Shown: positions 23,378 through 34,099 of the stretch, piece after piece
How positions within the stretch are numbered: the stretch's first letter is position 1
Layout of the letters: every line of letters starts with the position of its first letter
Origin: Apium graveolens
Lineage: Eukaryota; Streptophyta; Magnoliopsida; Apiales; Apiaceae
DNA: 64,000 nucleotides
Direction: 5' to 3'
NCBI RefSeq assembly: GCF_009905375.1
Contig: NC_133647.1
Location: 46,434,506 to 46,498,505, forward strand
The notes under the pieces: model-generated
What the model was told of the DNA's origin: nothing
The model's input: only the letters and a program-made list of their open reading frames with translations
The model's database searches: none
Translations under genes and position numbers: made by a program

Positions 23378-23387
23378 ATTCTGAAAG
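23378..23387. repeat. Target site duplication of the MULE (left)
   Basis: ATTCTGAAAG; the right copy at 28040-28049 is ATACTGAAAG, one mismatch. Mutator elements make 9-10-bp duplications. Confidence 0.75.
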
Positions 23388-23460
23388 GGGTTAAATGGCG
23401 TTTTGGTCACTTGAGTGACCACTAACTTTCACTTGGGTCATCGAACTCAAAAAGCTGTCA
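23388..23460 (+). repeat. Left terminal inverted repeat of the MULE (73 bp)
   Basis: Matches the reverse complement of 27967-28039 except at two central bases of an internal palindrome (GGTCACTTGAGTGACC here, with the two central bases inverted at the other end). Confidence 0.9.
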
Positions 23461-23736
23461 ATGAGGTCACTGAAGAAATAATAATGTTCAACTTAATCAT
23501 GGCACACGTTAAAAATTTCACGAACGTTAAATCTCGTTGACTATAAACGGTTTTCCGTTAAATATGTACAAGTCGGATGCCACATCAGATAATTGACCCG
23601 CCCAATCCTAAAACCACCCAACAAATTAAACCCGACCCAATTAAAACCCACGACCCTTTTAACTTTTATCCCAAAATTAAAACCCTTATCCCAAAATTAA
23701 ATCCCCCTCTTTACGATCTAAACCCTAATCACAAGA

Positions 23737-26632
23737 ATGGTTCGAACTCGATCGGGTGTTGAGGTTCGTTTAACTCAACCAGTCGATGATATCGATAGCA
23801 ATGATACCGATTACCTGTTTGCATCTGATGGAGATAACAATGAAACGGAGAAGGATAACGAAGCTGAATCAAATTTTGAAGATGCAAATCAGACCACCGA
23901 TAAAGAAGCAACGTAAGTAATGTTATATCTGAACTTTTTACAGTTAATTAGGGCTAAATATTCTTGCTTTGAATATATGATTTTATATGGTCATATTTGC
24001 AATTAGGGTTCTTAATTTGTTTATATTTAACAGGAAAAACTTGTACAATGTGACAGTCTATTATGGAGGTTATTTTGTTCATGTTCCGTATTCCTCCTAC
24101 ACAAGTAATGTCAAAAAGGTTTATAAGGAAATCGACTTTGAAAACCTTGGTATTAATGATTTAAAGACCACATTTGGTGCTGTTGTTGGTGAGTATGATT
24201 CCCTTTATTTTAGAACTCCTGCATTGAAGATTTATGTACTGAATGCTGAAAGTAAGCCAATATTGATTGAATTAAGTAAGGAATGTGCTTATAATATTGT
24301 GCTTTATGTGTATCATGTGAGTCCTGCCCCTGAATCTGATGAAGAAATAGATAATTATAAATGTAGTGATGATGAGTATGTAGAAATTAGGAAAGCTTGT
24401 AGAGAAGAAAAAAGAAAAATGGATGAATTGGAGAGGGAAACTAATTTACATGAAATGTCAGGGATGGAATATGATGATTCTACTGGATCAGATGAGGGTT
24501 TTTATCCTAGTAGTGAGGAGAGTGATGAAGAGTTCTGTTTTGCTAACCCTCCCCCAGATAAACAGAAAATGAAGTGTGTAGATGGGGTCTTTAATGTTAA
24601 CACATCTGCCAACAATATTAAATTTAAAGCTGGGATGGTATTTGGTAGTAAGAGTGATTTTAAGCAAGCTGTGAGGTCCTGTTCAATGGCTAATGGTAGA
24701 CCCTACAAGTTCCTACATGATGACTTAAAAAGGGTCCAAGTTGGGTGTGCACATGGGTGTCCTTTTAGAATGTGGGTAAGTTATAATAAAGAAAAGGATG
24801 TGTGGCACTTAAAGTCAATAACAGATGAGCATAACTGTGTGTGGAATTATAAAAATAAGCTAGTCACTACCAAGTATCTTGTAGATCTGTATGGGGATAA
24901 AATTAGGAAAAATCCAAACTGGAAAATTGGAGAGATGCAGGAAGAGTTTAAAAGGGTACTCAAGGTAGATGTGTGTGATTCTAAATGCTCCAGAGTCAGG
25001 AAGCAAGCTCTTTGTGGTATTGAGGAGAAAATGAAAGAACATTATGCCAAAATTAGGAAATTTGCAGGTGAGGTTTTAAGGAGTAACAAAGACAACACAG
25101 TTAAGATCTCTACTACAAGGTTGCAAGAAGGAGATGCAAACAGATTTAGAAGAATATATGTGTGTTATGCAGCCTTGAAGAATGGATGGAAAAATTCTTG
25201 CAGACCAGTTCTAGGCCTTGATGGGTGCTTCTTGAAGACAGTGACTGGTGGCCAATTGCTTTCTGCAGTAGGGAGAGATGCAGAAAATTGTATTTACCCT
25301 GTAGCAATGGCAGTAGTTGAAAGTGAAAACTATGAGTCATGGAAGTGGTTTCTGGAGCTGTTAATAACTGATCTTGATTTTGAAGATGGACACAGGAAGA
25401 CACGCATTTCTGACCAACAAAAGGTACTTATTTCCCAACTTGTACAACTTTCAATTAATTTTCATTTTGATCTAAATCATGTATTGTTTATATGTCAGGG
25501 GCTGGACAAGGCAATCAGGGAATTGTTACCACAAGTGGAGCATAGATTTTGCACCAGACACCTATCTGCCAACTTGAAGAGCAAACATCCAAGTAATTTG
25601 GTCATGAGTGCATTTTTTGAAGCATCAACAGCAACTCACCCCCAGGCCCATAAGAAAGCAATGAAGGCACTTGAGCAAGCCTCTAAAGGTGCTTTTGAGA
25701 AGATGAGTGACTTAGAAGCAGGTATGTGGTCCAAGGCTTTCTTTAAGACACACTCATTGACTGATTCCACTGAAAATAATATAAGTGAGTGTTTTAACTC
25801 ATGGATTTTGAAAGCAAGATATATGCCTATTATTGATATGCTTATAGAGATCCATGACATGCTTATGACAAGAGTTCATCAAAAAAGAGATAGAATGTCA
25901 AGACAAGATATTGTTATTATTCCAAAAGCTAAACAAATTTTAGATGAAGCAATTAAGGAATCATGTGGGCTTACTATTCTGTGGGATGGTAGGGAGACTT
26001 ATGTTGTAAAGGGTAGGGGCATATCTTGTTCAGTTAATCTGCAAAGAAGGTCCTGTTCTTGTAGAGTCTGGGATTTGTTAGGTATACCCTGTTGTCATGG
26101 TGTTACTGCAATTCAAGAGGCTAGAAAGAATCCCATTGATTATGTTCACTCATATTATTTAAAGAAAACATATATGCAGACTTATTCATACTGTTTGGAT
26201 GTGATAAGGGGGGAAGATTTTTGGGAAGATGTGGAGGGTGACTTGGTGTTACCTCCACTAATTAAAAAAAAACTAAAAGGCAGACCCAAAAAGATGAGAA
26301 GGAGAGAGGGTTGGGAGGGTGTTGTGTCCAGTGGTAAGAAGGTAAGAGTTAGCTATGAGGGTAGAGTTATGCATTGTGGTCTGTGCAGAGAAGCTGGCCA
26401 CAAAATGGGTAAATGTCCAAATAAAGATAAGTTCCCAGAGAATTCAAAGAAGAGGAACAGGGGAAAGAAGACAAAGAATGAACAAACTGCAGAAGATGAA
26501 GTTATGGAAGAACTGGAGAGGCATGGGAGAGAGGAAACAACAGGTGAAAATGATATGATGGATGAGATCTTGAGAGAACAGGAACAAACACAAGGACTCG
26601 ATGAATTGGAGGCCTCAATCCAGAAATCATAG
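23737..26632 (+). CDS. MURA-like transposase of the MULE (three exons)
   Basis: Exons 23737-23912, 24034-25423 and 25499-26632, with GTAAGT and GTACTT donors and CAG acceptors. The second intron is 75 bases long and stop-free, so the unspliced frame also stays open. The protein starts with an acidic stretch, then a PB1-like N-terminal domain (KNLYNVTVYYGGYF onward). Next come a Mutator DNA-binding domain (KAGMVFGSKSDFKQAV, with conserved Cys/His) and the MULE transposase core (first Asp in LGLDGCFL, second in ISDQQKG). A SWIM zinc finger (CSCRVWDLLGIPCCH) and a CCHC knuckle (CGLCREAGHKMGKC) follow. The enzyme would excise and insert elements carrying these TIRs. The TAG at 26630 may be premature: the next 11 codons end at a GTAAGT donor, with another open exon at 26752. 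Confidence 0.88.
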
Positions 26633-26751
26633 CCTAAGGAAACTACCAGCAGTTTTATGAAATTTGTAAGTTACATCAGTTTATGTTGATAAATGTTTAA
26701 CATAAGTTTATATCAATGGTTTGTTTAATACATTTTTTATTTATATTGTAG

Positions 26752-26952
26752 ATGCCAAATCCGGGGTTGAGGAAGCATATGGGACAAATGAGAACCGACA
26801 ACACTCCACCTGTTAGCACTCCACCCATGACCACTCCAACTGTGACTAATCCACCAGTTGGCAACAAACCTCCAACAAGTGCAGTGGGACAAGTGAAAAA
26901 ATCAACTCCAAGAAAGAGAGTAGCAGGACTGCCACACCCAAGAAAAAAGTAG
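26752..26952 (+). CDS. Probable original last exon of the MULE transposase
   Basis: After the TAG at 26630 the frame reads 11 more codons to GTAAGT at 26666. An 86-base intron with a TTGTAG acceptor then leads to this exon, in phase, which encodes a Pro/Thr-rich tail ending in a basic RKRVAGLPHPRKK motif and TAG at 26950-26952. I infer that it belonged to the transposase before the stop arose, or is reached by read-through. A basic tail like this would suit nuclear localisation. Confidence 0.5.
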   Translation: MPNPGLRKHMGQMRTDNTPPVSTPPMTTPTVTNPPVGNKPPTSAVGQVKKSTPRKRVAGLPHPRKK

Positions 26953-27222
26953 ATGAATTACTTATGCCAAAGTTAGAACCATTTGAGTACTTTAAACTCT
27001 TGTCATTTGTGACATTGAACTACTATTTATGTAGTATAACTCTATGTACGCACTATGGATTAATCTTCTGGTCTTAATATATAACTTTGGCACTGTGTTT
27101 ATTTCGAACATCTCAATGTTATACTATCACATAAACATAAACATTTCATTCATAAAAACATAAACAATAACATCCATAACATTACATTCACTAATTCTGA
27201 CATAAATATTACATCATTAACA

Positions 27223-27729
27223 TTACTTAAAGAACATAACCACAAAACAAACTAAGATAACAAAGCATAGCATCTTCTTCGTTCTGAAATGAGCTTTTTC
27301 CTTCACCATTTCTGTTACGTCGTCCATCTTTTTTTGCATTGCCATACGCTCTTCATCAATTACTAACATTTTCCTTTCTACAAAACTCAACTCTTGCTTG
27401 ATTTTAGCCAATTCGACATCTTTCATCTTCAATTTTTCCTTCAATCTATGTATAACTTCTCGGGCTCTGTCAGTGTAGGGTGGATCAGCCCACAAAAAAA
27501 AATTGCACTTCTTGCAGGGATCCCTATAGTTCTTGCAGCCAAAAAACCTCCGACCCGGATCTTGAGTACCTTCTTTCCAAGCTTCTTCAAGGGGTGATAC
27601 AATATCACACTTACATTTAATATTATCATATCCATGATCGACACCGAAGTTGTTTTTATGGATTCTATACGAGTCAAATGAATTGTTCACAGATGGGGCT
27701 GAGGCTGTGGAGCTTTTGGAAGTGGACAT
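27223..27729 (-). CDS. GRF zinc-finger protein with coiled coil and C-terminal membrane anchor, second gene of the MULE
   Basis: A 168-residue minus-strand frame inside the MULE, intact. Residues about 40-85 form a GRF-type zinc finger (CKC...GRRFFGC...CKKCNFFLW). Residues about 88-145 are a Lys/Glu-rich coiled coil. The last 20 residues (MLCFVILVCFVVMFFK) are a hydrophobic tail anchor. This domain order is that of plant At4g04775-like GRF proteins, of unknown function; GRF fingers in other proteins bind single-stranded DNA. An upstream in-frame ATG at 27852 would add 41 residues, but the ATG at 27729 opens a typical MSTSKSSTAS start. The gene lies between the right TIR and the transposase, convergent with it, so it could be expressed from the right TIR. 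Confidence 0.8.
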   Translation of the reverse strand: MSTSKSSTASAPSVNNSFDSYRIHKNNFGVDHGYDNIKCKCDIVSPLEEAWKEGTQDPGRRFFGCKNYRDPCKKCNFFLWADPPYTDRAREVIHRLKEKLKMKDVELAKIKQELSFVERKMLVIDEERMAMQKKMDDVTEMVKEKAHFRTKKMLCFVILVCFVVMFFK

Positions 27730-27966
27730 GGTAGAAAGAAGGGTAAAAGGAAGAACCCTAATTGCAAGAAAATAAACTGAAGAAGAAGAGAAGTAGTGAT
27801 TATGGGTTATGGGTTTTAATTTATGGGTTTTAAATGGTCTGGGCGGGTACAACGGTCACATGACGTGGAAGCCATGTCACTTGATGATTCAGCTTTCCGT
27901 CCAAAACTTAACGACACTAACGGGTAGTGACTTGATTGAAAATTTTTATGAGTACGATCAGTTGAC

Positions 27967-28039
27967 TGACAGCTTTTTGAGTTCGATGACCCAAGTGAAA
28001 GTTAGTGGTCACTTGAGTGACCAAAACGCCATTTAACCC
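27967..28039 (-). repeat. Right terminal inverted repeat of the MULE (73 bp)
   Basis: Reverse complement of 23388-23460 with two differences. Confidence 0.9.
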
Positions 28040-28049
28040 ATACTGAAAG
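28040..28049. repeat. Target site duplication of the MULE (right)
   Basis: ATACTGAAAG, one mismatch from the left copy. Confidence 0.75.
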
Positions 28050-28085
28050 CCTCTAGTTATATGCCCTTGAATTTTGCTACCCCTG

Positions 28086-28511
28086 TGTCATGCCATGCCA
28101 TGACAATTTGACTTTCTAATTTTTGTATATTTTTGTGATTTTCTAGGGTTTATAAGGTAGATAACAGTGAAACAAGTAAGAAAACAGAGAGATAGAGGCT
28201 AGAATAGCATAGATTAGATGAGAAACAAGCACAGAAATGAGAGATTTCTAGAGAGAGAGAGAGAAACAGTTAGACAGAGAGAGAATAACAGAATTCTAGA
28301 GAGAGAGAGATTGGTGGAAAACTGATTTCCATTTTCTGAATATTTGATCATACATGATGGATTACAAGGCTGTTAGTCTATTTATACTAAGCACTACTAA
28401 GACTTAGTCAAAAGACTATAATACCCTGCCATACTACTGCTACCACTAATACTTTAGCTACTTGCTACTAGTAATACTACTGTGATACATAATAGTATTG
28501 GATTCCTGACA
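28086..28511 (-). repeat. Probable 3' LTR of an unclassified retrotransposon (426 bp)
   Basis: On the minus strand the piece begins TGTCAGGAATCC after a purine-rich GGTGGAAGGAT and ends in CATGACA. It holds a TATAAATAG box (around 28380) followed by GA/CT microsatellite tracts at about 28243-28310, a common R/U5 layout. The partner LTR is not in the window. Confidence 0.5.
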
Positions 28512-29793
28512 ATCCTTCCACCTTCAAAGTGTACCATGTCCTCATGGTTGATCTAACATTTAGTAGATCTATTCTACTTGCAAAGTTGGCCTCATACAAG
28601 CAATATGGACCTCCTGGATCAAATATGGTGATTGGAATCCTTTTCCTTGAGGCCTTATGAACTGCAAATTTCAATCTCAATTCTCTTCCAAATTTACCTA
28701 GTCTGCCTAGTATTCCATCTGAAATTTCAACCTGAACCACAATCTTGGGGTGCCCTGGCCACTGTTCAGGTTGGCCACAAGCAGAGTATTTTAGTACAAC
28801 TTCCTCTAGCTTAACTTTTGTAATGTTGACCATGTCTTTCAACATCACATTAACACCTTTTCAGTGTTCTTCCTGCACAAGACCACCTCGATCAAAGATA
28901 ATCAAGCTGCTCTTGGCAAAATGGCTAGAGTTTTCCAAATCAAAAGAATTGGCAGCTGTTAATTCTTCTCTCCTGTTGGTAAGCAAAACTGAAGATTTTT
29001 CTTCAACCACACCTTGTCTTTCTTCACCTTTGTCATAATGAACAAGCTTTGGCTTGTCCTCATCTTTAAGGATATTGTTTGATTTGTTTTTTAAATTTGG
29101 CTTTAATCCACTCGTTGTGCAAAGTATGGATTGGAAGAGATTAGGTGTCTTTGAGTTGTCCCCTCTTAGTGCTGCTAAAATGAAATCTTGTTCTGGCCAG
29201 CACTCTTGGTCCTCCTCTGATTCTTCATCATAGTAGGTTCTTCTGTATACATTTCCAAAGAAGCATGTGTATTTTCCTCCTCAAATGGAAATTCATCTGT
29301 CATGTTTTCCATGCCAAAAGGCCCAAAACCAGCCAACTGGTGCTCACCATTCTGTAAACATTCAGAGGTTTCTGCTCCTTCGAACTTAGGAAGTTTTAAA
29401 TCAAGTGGTTGTTCAATACTATCTAGCCTGACCTTGGCCTTCCAACCAGAAGTATTAACAAAACCTTTCTCTTGTTGTTTAGCCTGGATACTCCTTAGTA
29501 AACTCAACCTATGATCAGCCAGCTCCTCCATTTCTTCAATTCTGTGAAATTTATTACTACTTTTCTTCATACTCATAGCTTGCGGACCCTCTCTTCTTGC
29601 TTCTAAGGGATTTAACTCCTTATCAACTTTTCTGCACATCTTCCCAGTTGGTTCTTCATGATCTAGGGACTTTCCAAGGATCACTTCTTCACCCTTCATT
29701 TCTGATTGTCCATTTGACACCTCCTGCATCTCAGACAACCCCCCTTTGCTGTCAACATTAATTTCCATCACACCAGATTGTTTACCACCAGCC
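28477..29793 (-). pseudogene. Unrecognised coding relic, probably part of a retrotransposon
   Basis: The minus strand reads almost continuously as protein from 29793 to 28477, with a few stops and shifts; the longest open parts are 29175-29771 and 28477-28848. It is Glu/Lys/Ser-rich, with no motif of gag, protease, reverse transcriptase or integrase that I can name. It runs into the presumed LTR at 28511 as final gag-pol codons often do, and it is cut at its 5' end by the LTR fragment at 29794. It may be the C-terminal part of a Ty3-type polyprotein or a captured host fragment. Confidence 0.4.
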
Positions 29794-30363
29794 GCTAATA
29801 ATTATTTATTTGTGAAATAAATAATTAATTGGCAAATTTAATAATTGATTAAATGAGATTTAATTGATTATAAATTAATTAAGAAAAGTTCTTAACATTA
29901 TTAATTAAAGGATTTAATTTTTGGAAATTAAATCAAGAGAGAGAATTATTTCTAAAGTGTTTAGAAAAATGATTAATAATTAAAAGGTGTTTTAATTATT
30001 AATGAGAATAATAAATGGGATAATAATAATATTATTTATGGGAAAATTTCAGCTGAAAATTTTGCCTATAAATACACTATTATAGACCCTAATTTTATTC
30101 TAACCCACACAAAACCCAAAAAGTTTGGAAAACCCAATTCTCTCCACCTCCTTCCTCCTCCTTAACATCGTTTTCTTGGTGGATACCGGTGGAGTGTTTC
30201 ATACTTGATGAGCAACTGCTAAGGATCTCTGATCGTTGTCTCCGAATTATTTTAAAAAGGTTAGATTCGATCCCTCGAATTTTTATTCACGATTTATATG
30301 CTTTTATTTGGATTTTGTATGTGTAAAAGTGTTTTGCCACGCCCCGCTGCGTTTAAAAATCCA
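29794..30363 (+). repeat. 5'-truncated LTR of the copia D family
   Basis: Closely matches 59640-60248 of the element D LTR, including the AT-rich inverted stretch, the TATAAATA box (30067-30074) and the phrase 'ttttcttggtggataccggtgg'. The right end looks complete (aaaatcca); the left 1.1 kb of the LTR is missing. It is joined on the right to element C just where its protease codons begin, so it was inserted there before its left part was lost. Confidence 0.75.
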
Positions 30364-30414
30364 ATACCAAGTACCAAAGATTCCTTCTATTTCCCTGCAC
30401 ACATCAAAATCAAA

Positions 30415-32813
30415 TCAAGTTGATTTTGGTACCCAAGTTTCCTTGGGTCTTTCCTTGTTAGCTTTCTTCTTCTATTTCTTAGGTCTTAACTCATTTGACT
30501 TAGGAATTTCAGATTCTTCCTTAGTCATTTGGGTTGGGCCTTTAAAACCACTAGATGCAACAGAATTATCATGCATGTTATGGCTAACAGGAAATGGCAT
30601 GCTTGGTGCAACCATGTTATTCCAGTAAGGCATGCTAAATGGCATTTGAGGCATATTGTATGCAGCATAATATGGATTAGGTGCAAATGGCATATTAGCA
30701 AACTGTGCATTCATATTATGTGTAGGCATAGTATTAACAGGCATGGGAGACATGGCATTTATGTTAGGAAATTGAGGTTGAACGGACATGGGAGTGGGCA
30801 TGGCAGATTTGCAATTAACAGACAAATGATTTATACTACCACACTTGACACAGATCTTTCTAGGAGCATATTTATCAGGTGTGTAGTTATTGTATTTGTT
30901 AATCCCTACTTTACCATTCCTATTGTTTTTCTTTTTATTCTCTGTTTTTACCTCTATTTTCTCAAGTCTGTCACTTAACTGTTTGACAGTCATGTGACCA
31001 ACATTAGCCTTTTTCCCTTTCTTAGCTTGACTTGACTCTCCTGAAACAAAGTTCTTGGAAACAGACCCATACTTATCATTTAGCTTGATTAATTTGGCTT
31101 TGCTAATGGGTTTGCTTACAGCCGACGGATGAGGATTTTTATCATTCGACGGATAACACTTTTTGTTATCCGACGGATAGTCCTCATCATCCGCCGAGTC
31201 TACATCTATCAGCAACCCATCTACCAAAATAGGTTCTAGTTTCTCCTTATTCTTTTTCCAGGCTTCATCACAAAAAGACTCAATTCCTTGAACCTTGGTG
31301 ATTTGAGCATGAACATCTCTGGATGTTTTCCATGCTTTAATCACCTCTTGTTCACGATCGAGCTGCTTCTTCAAAATTTCTTCCTTTTTCAAGGACTCAG
31401 TTAATTCCTCCTTGGCAATCCTACACTCAATTTTTAGTTTCTCAAACTCAACAAATTGAGACTCAAGCACATTATTCCTTTCACTTAAAAACAAGTTGTT
31501 TTCTTTGATTTTAGCATTTTCCTTAGTGAGAGACTTAAGTGTAAACGCAAATGATACAATTCTGTAGACATGTCATTTATTGCATCACTATACTCAACTT
31601 TAGATAAATGTGCAAGGTTTGTAGTGATTACCTGATTGCTTGAGGAACTTGTCTCTGTTTCATCAGACTTGGCCATTAGGGCTAGATTGACATAGCTGAC
31701 ATCTTCATCTTCATCCAAACCATCAGCTGCCCAGTCACTCTCTTGTGTAATAAAAGCCATTTCCTTTTGCTTGAGTAGATCAAAGTATTTTTGCTTGTAA
31801 TCTACAGACTTAAACCTTTTCTTGCTGGATTTTGACTTTCTACACTCATTTGCAAAATGCCCTGCCAAGCCACATTTGAAACATTTGAATTTTGACTTAT
31901 CCACCATGTTTTTATTTGGCTTGGCTGCTCCAAAGTTCTTTTTGAACTTGAGCTTGGCAAATCTTCTTGAAAGGAATGCTAGGTGATCATCAATGTCCTC
32001 CATGTCATCTTGGCTCAATGAATCTTCATTTTCTGCAGCTAGCCCCTTACCCTTGCTTTCACAGACCTTTGAAGTTGATTCCACAGCTTCCATCTTCACT
32101 TCCTTCTCCTTTTCCAGATCAGCAACTAGTGCAATGGATCCTTCTTTCTTCTTTCCTCTCTCCATTCTTTCATCCTGCTCTATCTCAAGCTCATAGGTTT
32201 TCAGAATGCCATACAGTCTCTCCAAAGTAAACTCCTTATAATCTTGTGAGTTTCTCAATGAGACTGTCATTGGTTTCCATTCCTTTGGAAGAGATCTGAG
32301 AAATTTCAGATTGGAGTCTTTAGTCTGATAGACTCTTCCATGCAACTTAAGAGCATTTAGTAGTTTTTGGAATCTACTAAAAATGTCAGTGAGTGACTCA
32401 CTTTCTTCATTGTGAAAATGCTCATATTGCTGAATCAGGAGCTGCATTTTATTTTCTCTTACTTGCTCAGTGCCATCACAAATTATCTGTATTGTGTCCC
32501 AAACTTCCTTGGCAGTTTTGCAGTTGATGATGTTATCAAACATGTCTGCATCAACACCATTGAACAGAATGTTCATGGCCTTTTTATCTTTCCTGACTTG
32601 TTCAATGTCAGGATTAGACCATTCATGCCTTGGCTTTGGAAGAGATGGCTCGTTTCCTGTTGCAGCTCTCATTGGAACATGAGGACCTCTTTCTATGCAG
32701 TCCACATAGGCCTCATCTTGGGAAAGCATGTGAAGATGCATCTTTACCTTCCAATGATGGTAATTATCTTTATCAAGAAAAGGAATCTTGACTCCAACAT
32801 CTTTCTTGTTCAT
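30415..32813 (-). pseudogene. Copia C gag, broken
   Basis: The frame starts at ATG 32813, with an N-terminal UBN2-type gag domain (KIPFLDKDNYHHWKVKMHLH and on), an acidic linker and the zinc knuckle CFKCGLAGHFANEC near residue 310. A one-base shift near 31545 moves the coding sequence into the frame open from 31494. That part holds a coiled coil, a stretch with repeated YPSD/YPSN/HPS words, a second knuckle (CVKCGSINHLSVNC), and a Met/Pro/Asn-rich tail. TAG at 30472-30474 interrupts just before the normal gag end (TGA at 30415). Gag would form the particle shell. The double knuckle and length of about 800 residues match large Sirevirus gags. Confidence 0.85.
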
Positions 32814-32860
32814 CTTGCTGAATTGTTTTGATCTTCAAACTCTTTGTAGATTAAGAGCTT

Positions 32861-32872
32861 GCTCGGATACCA
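32861..32872 (-). other. Primer binding site of copia C
   Basis: On the minus strand TGGTATCCGAGC, a variant of the initiator tRNA-Met site, two bases inside the LTR edge. Confidence 0.8.
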
Positions 32873-32874
32873 AT

Positions 32875-33901
32875 TGTTAGTCCCTTGACAATGTAGCAAG
32901 AATTACAGAAGGGGGGTTGAATGGAATTCTTGAACCTTTTTCTTGAAATGAAAATGTTCAACTCGATTATTGATATATTTGTTTTGATTAGCACAATGCG
33001 GAATATAAACTCAAATGAATCAAATCACAAGTAATTAAAAACAAGTCTCTTTAAAAACTTTCTGGTGGATTTAAACAATTCCACCAGAGATATATATAAT
33101 ATATCGAGAGGACTCTGTGTGCAGAAATGCTCACAGCTGCTTACAAAATAGAACTACTGAGAATACAGGAAATGCTAAAGATTAAGCTTACAAAGATTTC
33201 TCTATTTTTGTGTTTCTCAACTTTCTCTCAGTTATTTTTTTATTTGCTACTCTCTTGGTTTATATAATACCAAGATTACAAAGTCAAAAAGACTGAACAA
33301 ATATAAAATCCAACAGTCTTAATCTTTGCTGCTTTTCGTCCTCTATTACCCAGTTAATGGGCTTCCACAATGTGTTTGTATCCAACTCGACGGCTGTGTG
33401 TTAGCTTTCACTGTTCAACTGATGTTTGAATTCTTGATATGATCATCCGTCGACTTTCAGATCATCCGTCGATGACTTAATTGATCATCCGTCGACTGCT
33501 ATGTTAAACATCCGTTGATAGTCATTTGATCATCCGTCGAAGGCTTTGTTAATCATCCGTCGGTAGCTATTTTGGCATTTGACTTCATTTCACTTATACA
33601 GAATTACTAGACATTACTTATGTACAATTAATCAAAAAATTCTGCATATCTAGTTAAAGTCAACATGACTTATATGCTACTACAGATTCTATACAAAGGT
33701 GCATACATCACTGTGCTACAAACTTATTATTACATAAGCTACTCACTCGATGGATAATAAGTTAATCATCCGTCGGGACTATAATGAGTTATCCGTCGGG
33801 ACTATAATTCTTATCCGTCGAGTGCTACATTATTTCACTAAGTAAAATCTACTTAGATGTTTTGTTTAAGTGATCATCAAGTACACAAGATATTCACAAC
33901 A
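32875..33901 (-). repeat. 5' LTR of copia C (about 1027 bp)
   Basis: In element orientation TGTTGTGAAT...GGGACTAACA, ending next to the primer binding site. A TATATAAA box lies at 33259-33266 (minus). The U3 part carries at least eight copies of a CGACGGAT word. The outer end is placed by the TG/CA rule and the switch to chromovirus sequence at 33902. Confidence 0.75.
33441..33835 (-). repeat. Cluster of CGACGGAT words in the copia C LTR
   Basis: The word ATCCGTCG (minus: CGACGGAT), usually preceded by ATC or TTA, occurs at about 33445, 33464, 33487, 33532, 33555, 33768, 33791 and 33813, with variants near 33508 and 33749. Spacing is irregular, so it is a dispersed motif cluster, not a simple tandem array. 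Confidence 0.8.
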
Positions 33902-34099
33902 GTGAGCGTGTAGAAATGTGACGAGAACTTCTTACATAAAATAATCGAAAGAGATGATGCGCCCAAAATGGGAAAACGTTAAGGAACGAAACTCTAGCAC
34001 TAGTTGGAGCGATGGAGGGGGGAAACAAATAAGTTGAAGGATGATTCTAAATAAGATGCACTAATCATCCATATTATAGATTTTAAGGGAAATGAAGCA

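Larger units (their letters stand above)
23388..28039. mobile_element. Autonomous-type Mutator-like element with two convergent genes (4652 bp)
   Basis: Nearly perfect 73-bp terminal inverted repeats (starting GGGTTAAATGGCG) bound the element, with a 10-bp target duplication outside. Inside are a rightward MURA-type transposase gene and a leftward GRF zinc-finger gene, each starting near its own TIR and ending towards the middle. This recalls maize MuDR, where mudrA and mudrB are also convergent, but the second protein here is unrelated to MURB as far as I can tell. TIR identity and the nearly open transposase suggest a fairly young element. Confidence 0.9.
30364..33901 (-). mobile_element. 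Sirevirus-like copia element C: gag, leader and 5' LTR only
   Basis: In element orientation: LTR 33901-32875, primer binding site, gag 32813-30415, then a few codons of protease ending at the LTR insertion at 30363. Pol is absent. The long gag with two zinc knuckles and a Met/Pro-rich tail is Sirevirus-like. Element A and element C differ in sequence and in their repeated short words, so they are different families. Confidence 0.8.

Noticed and set aside
28085..28110. Palindrome TGTCATGCCATGCCATGACA as a transposon end
   Set aside because: It is imperfect and sits at the presumed LTR end; a separate element is not needed.
33441..33835. CRISPR-like array of CGACGGAT words
   Set aside because: Words are 8-12 bases, irregularly spaced, inside an LTR of a plant element.
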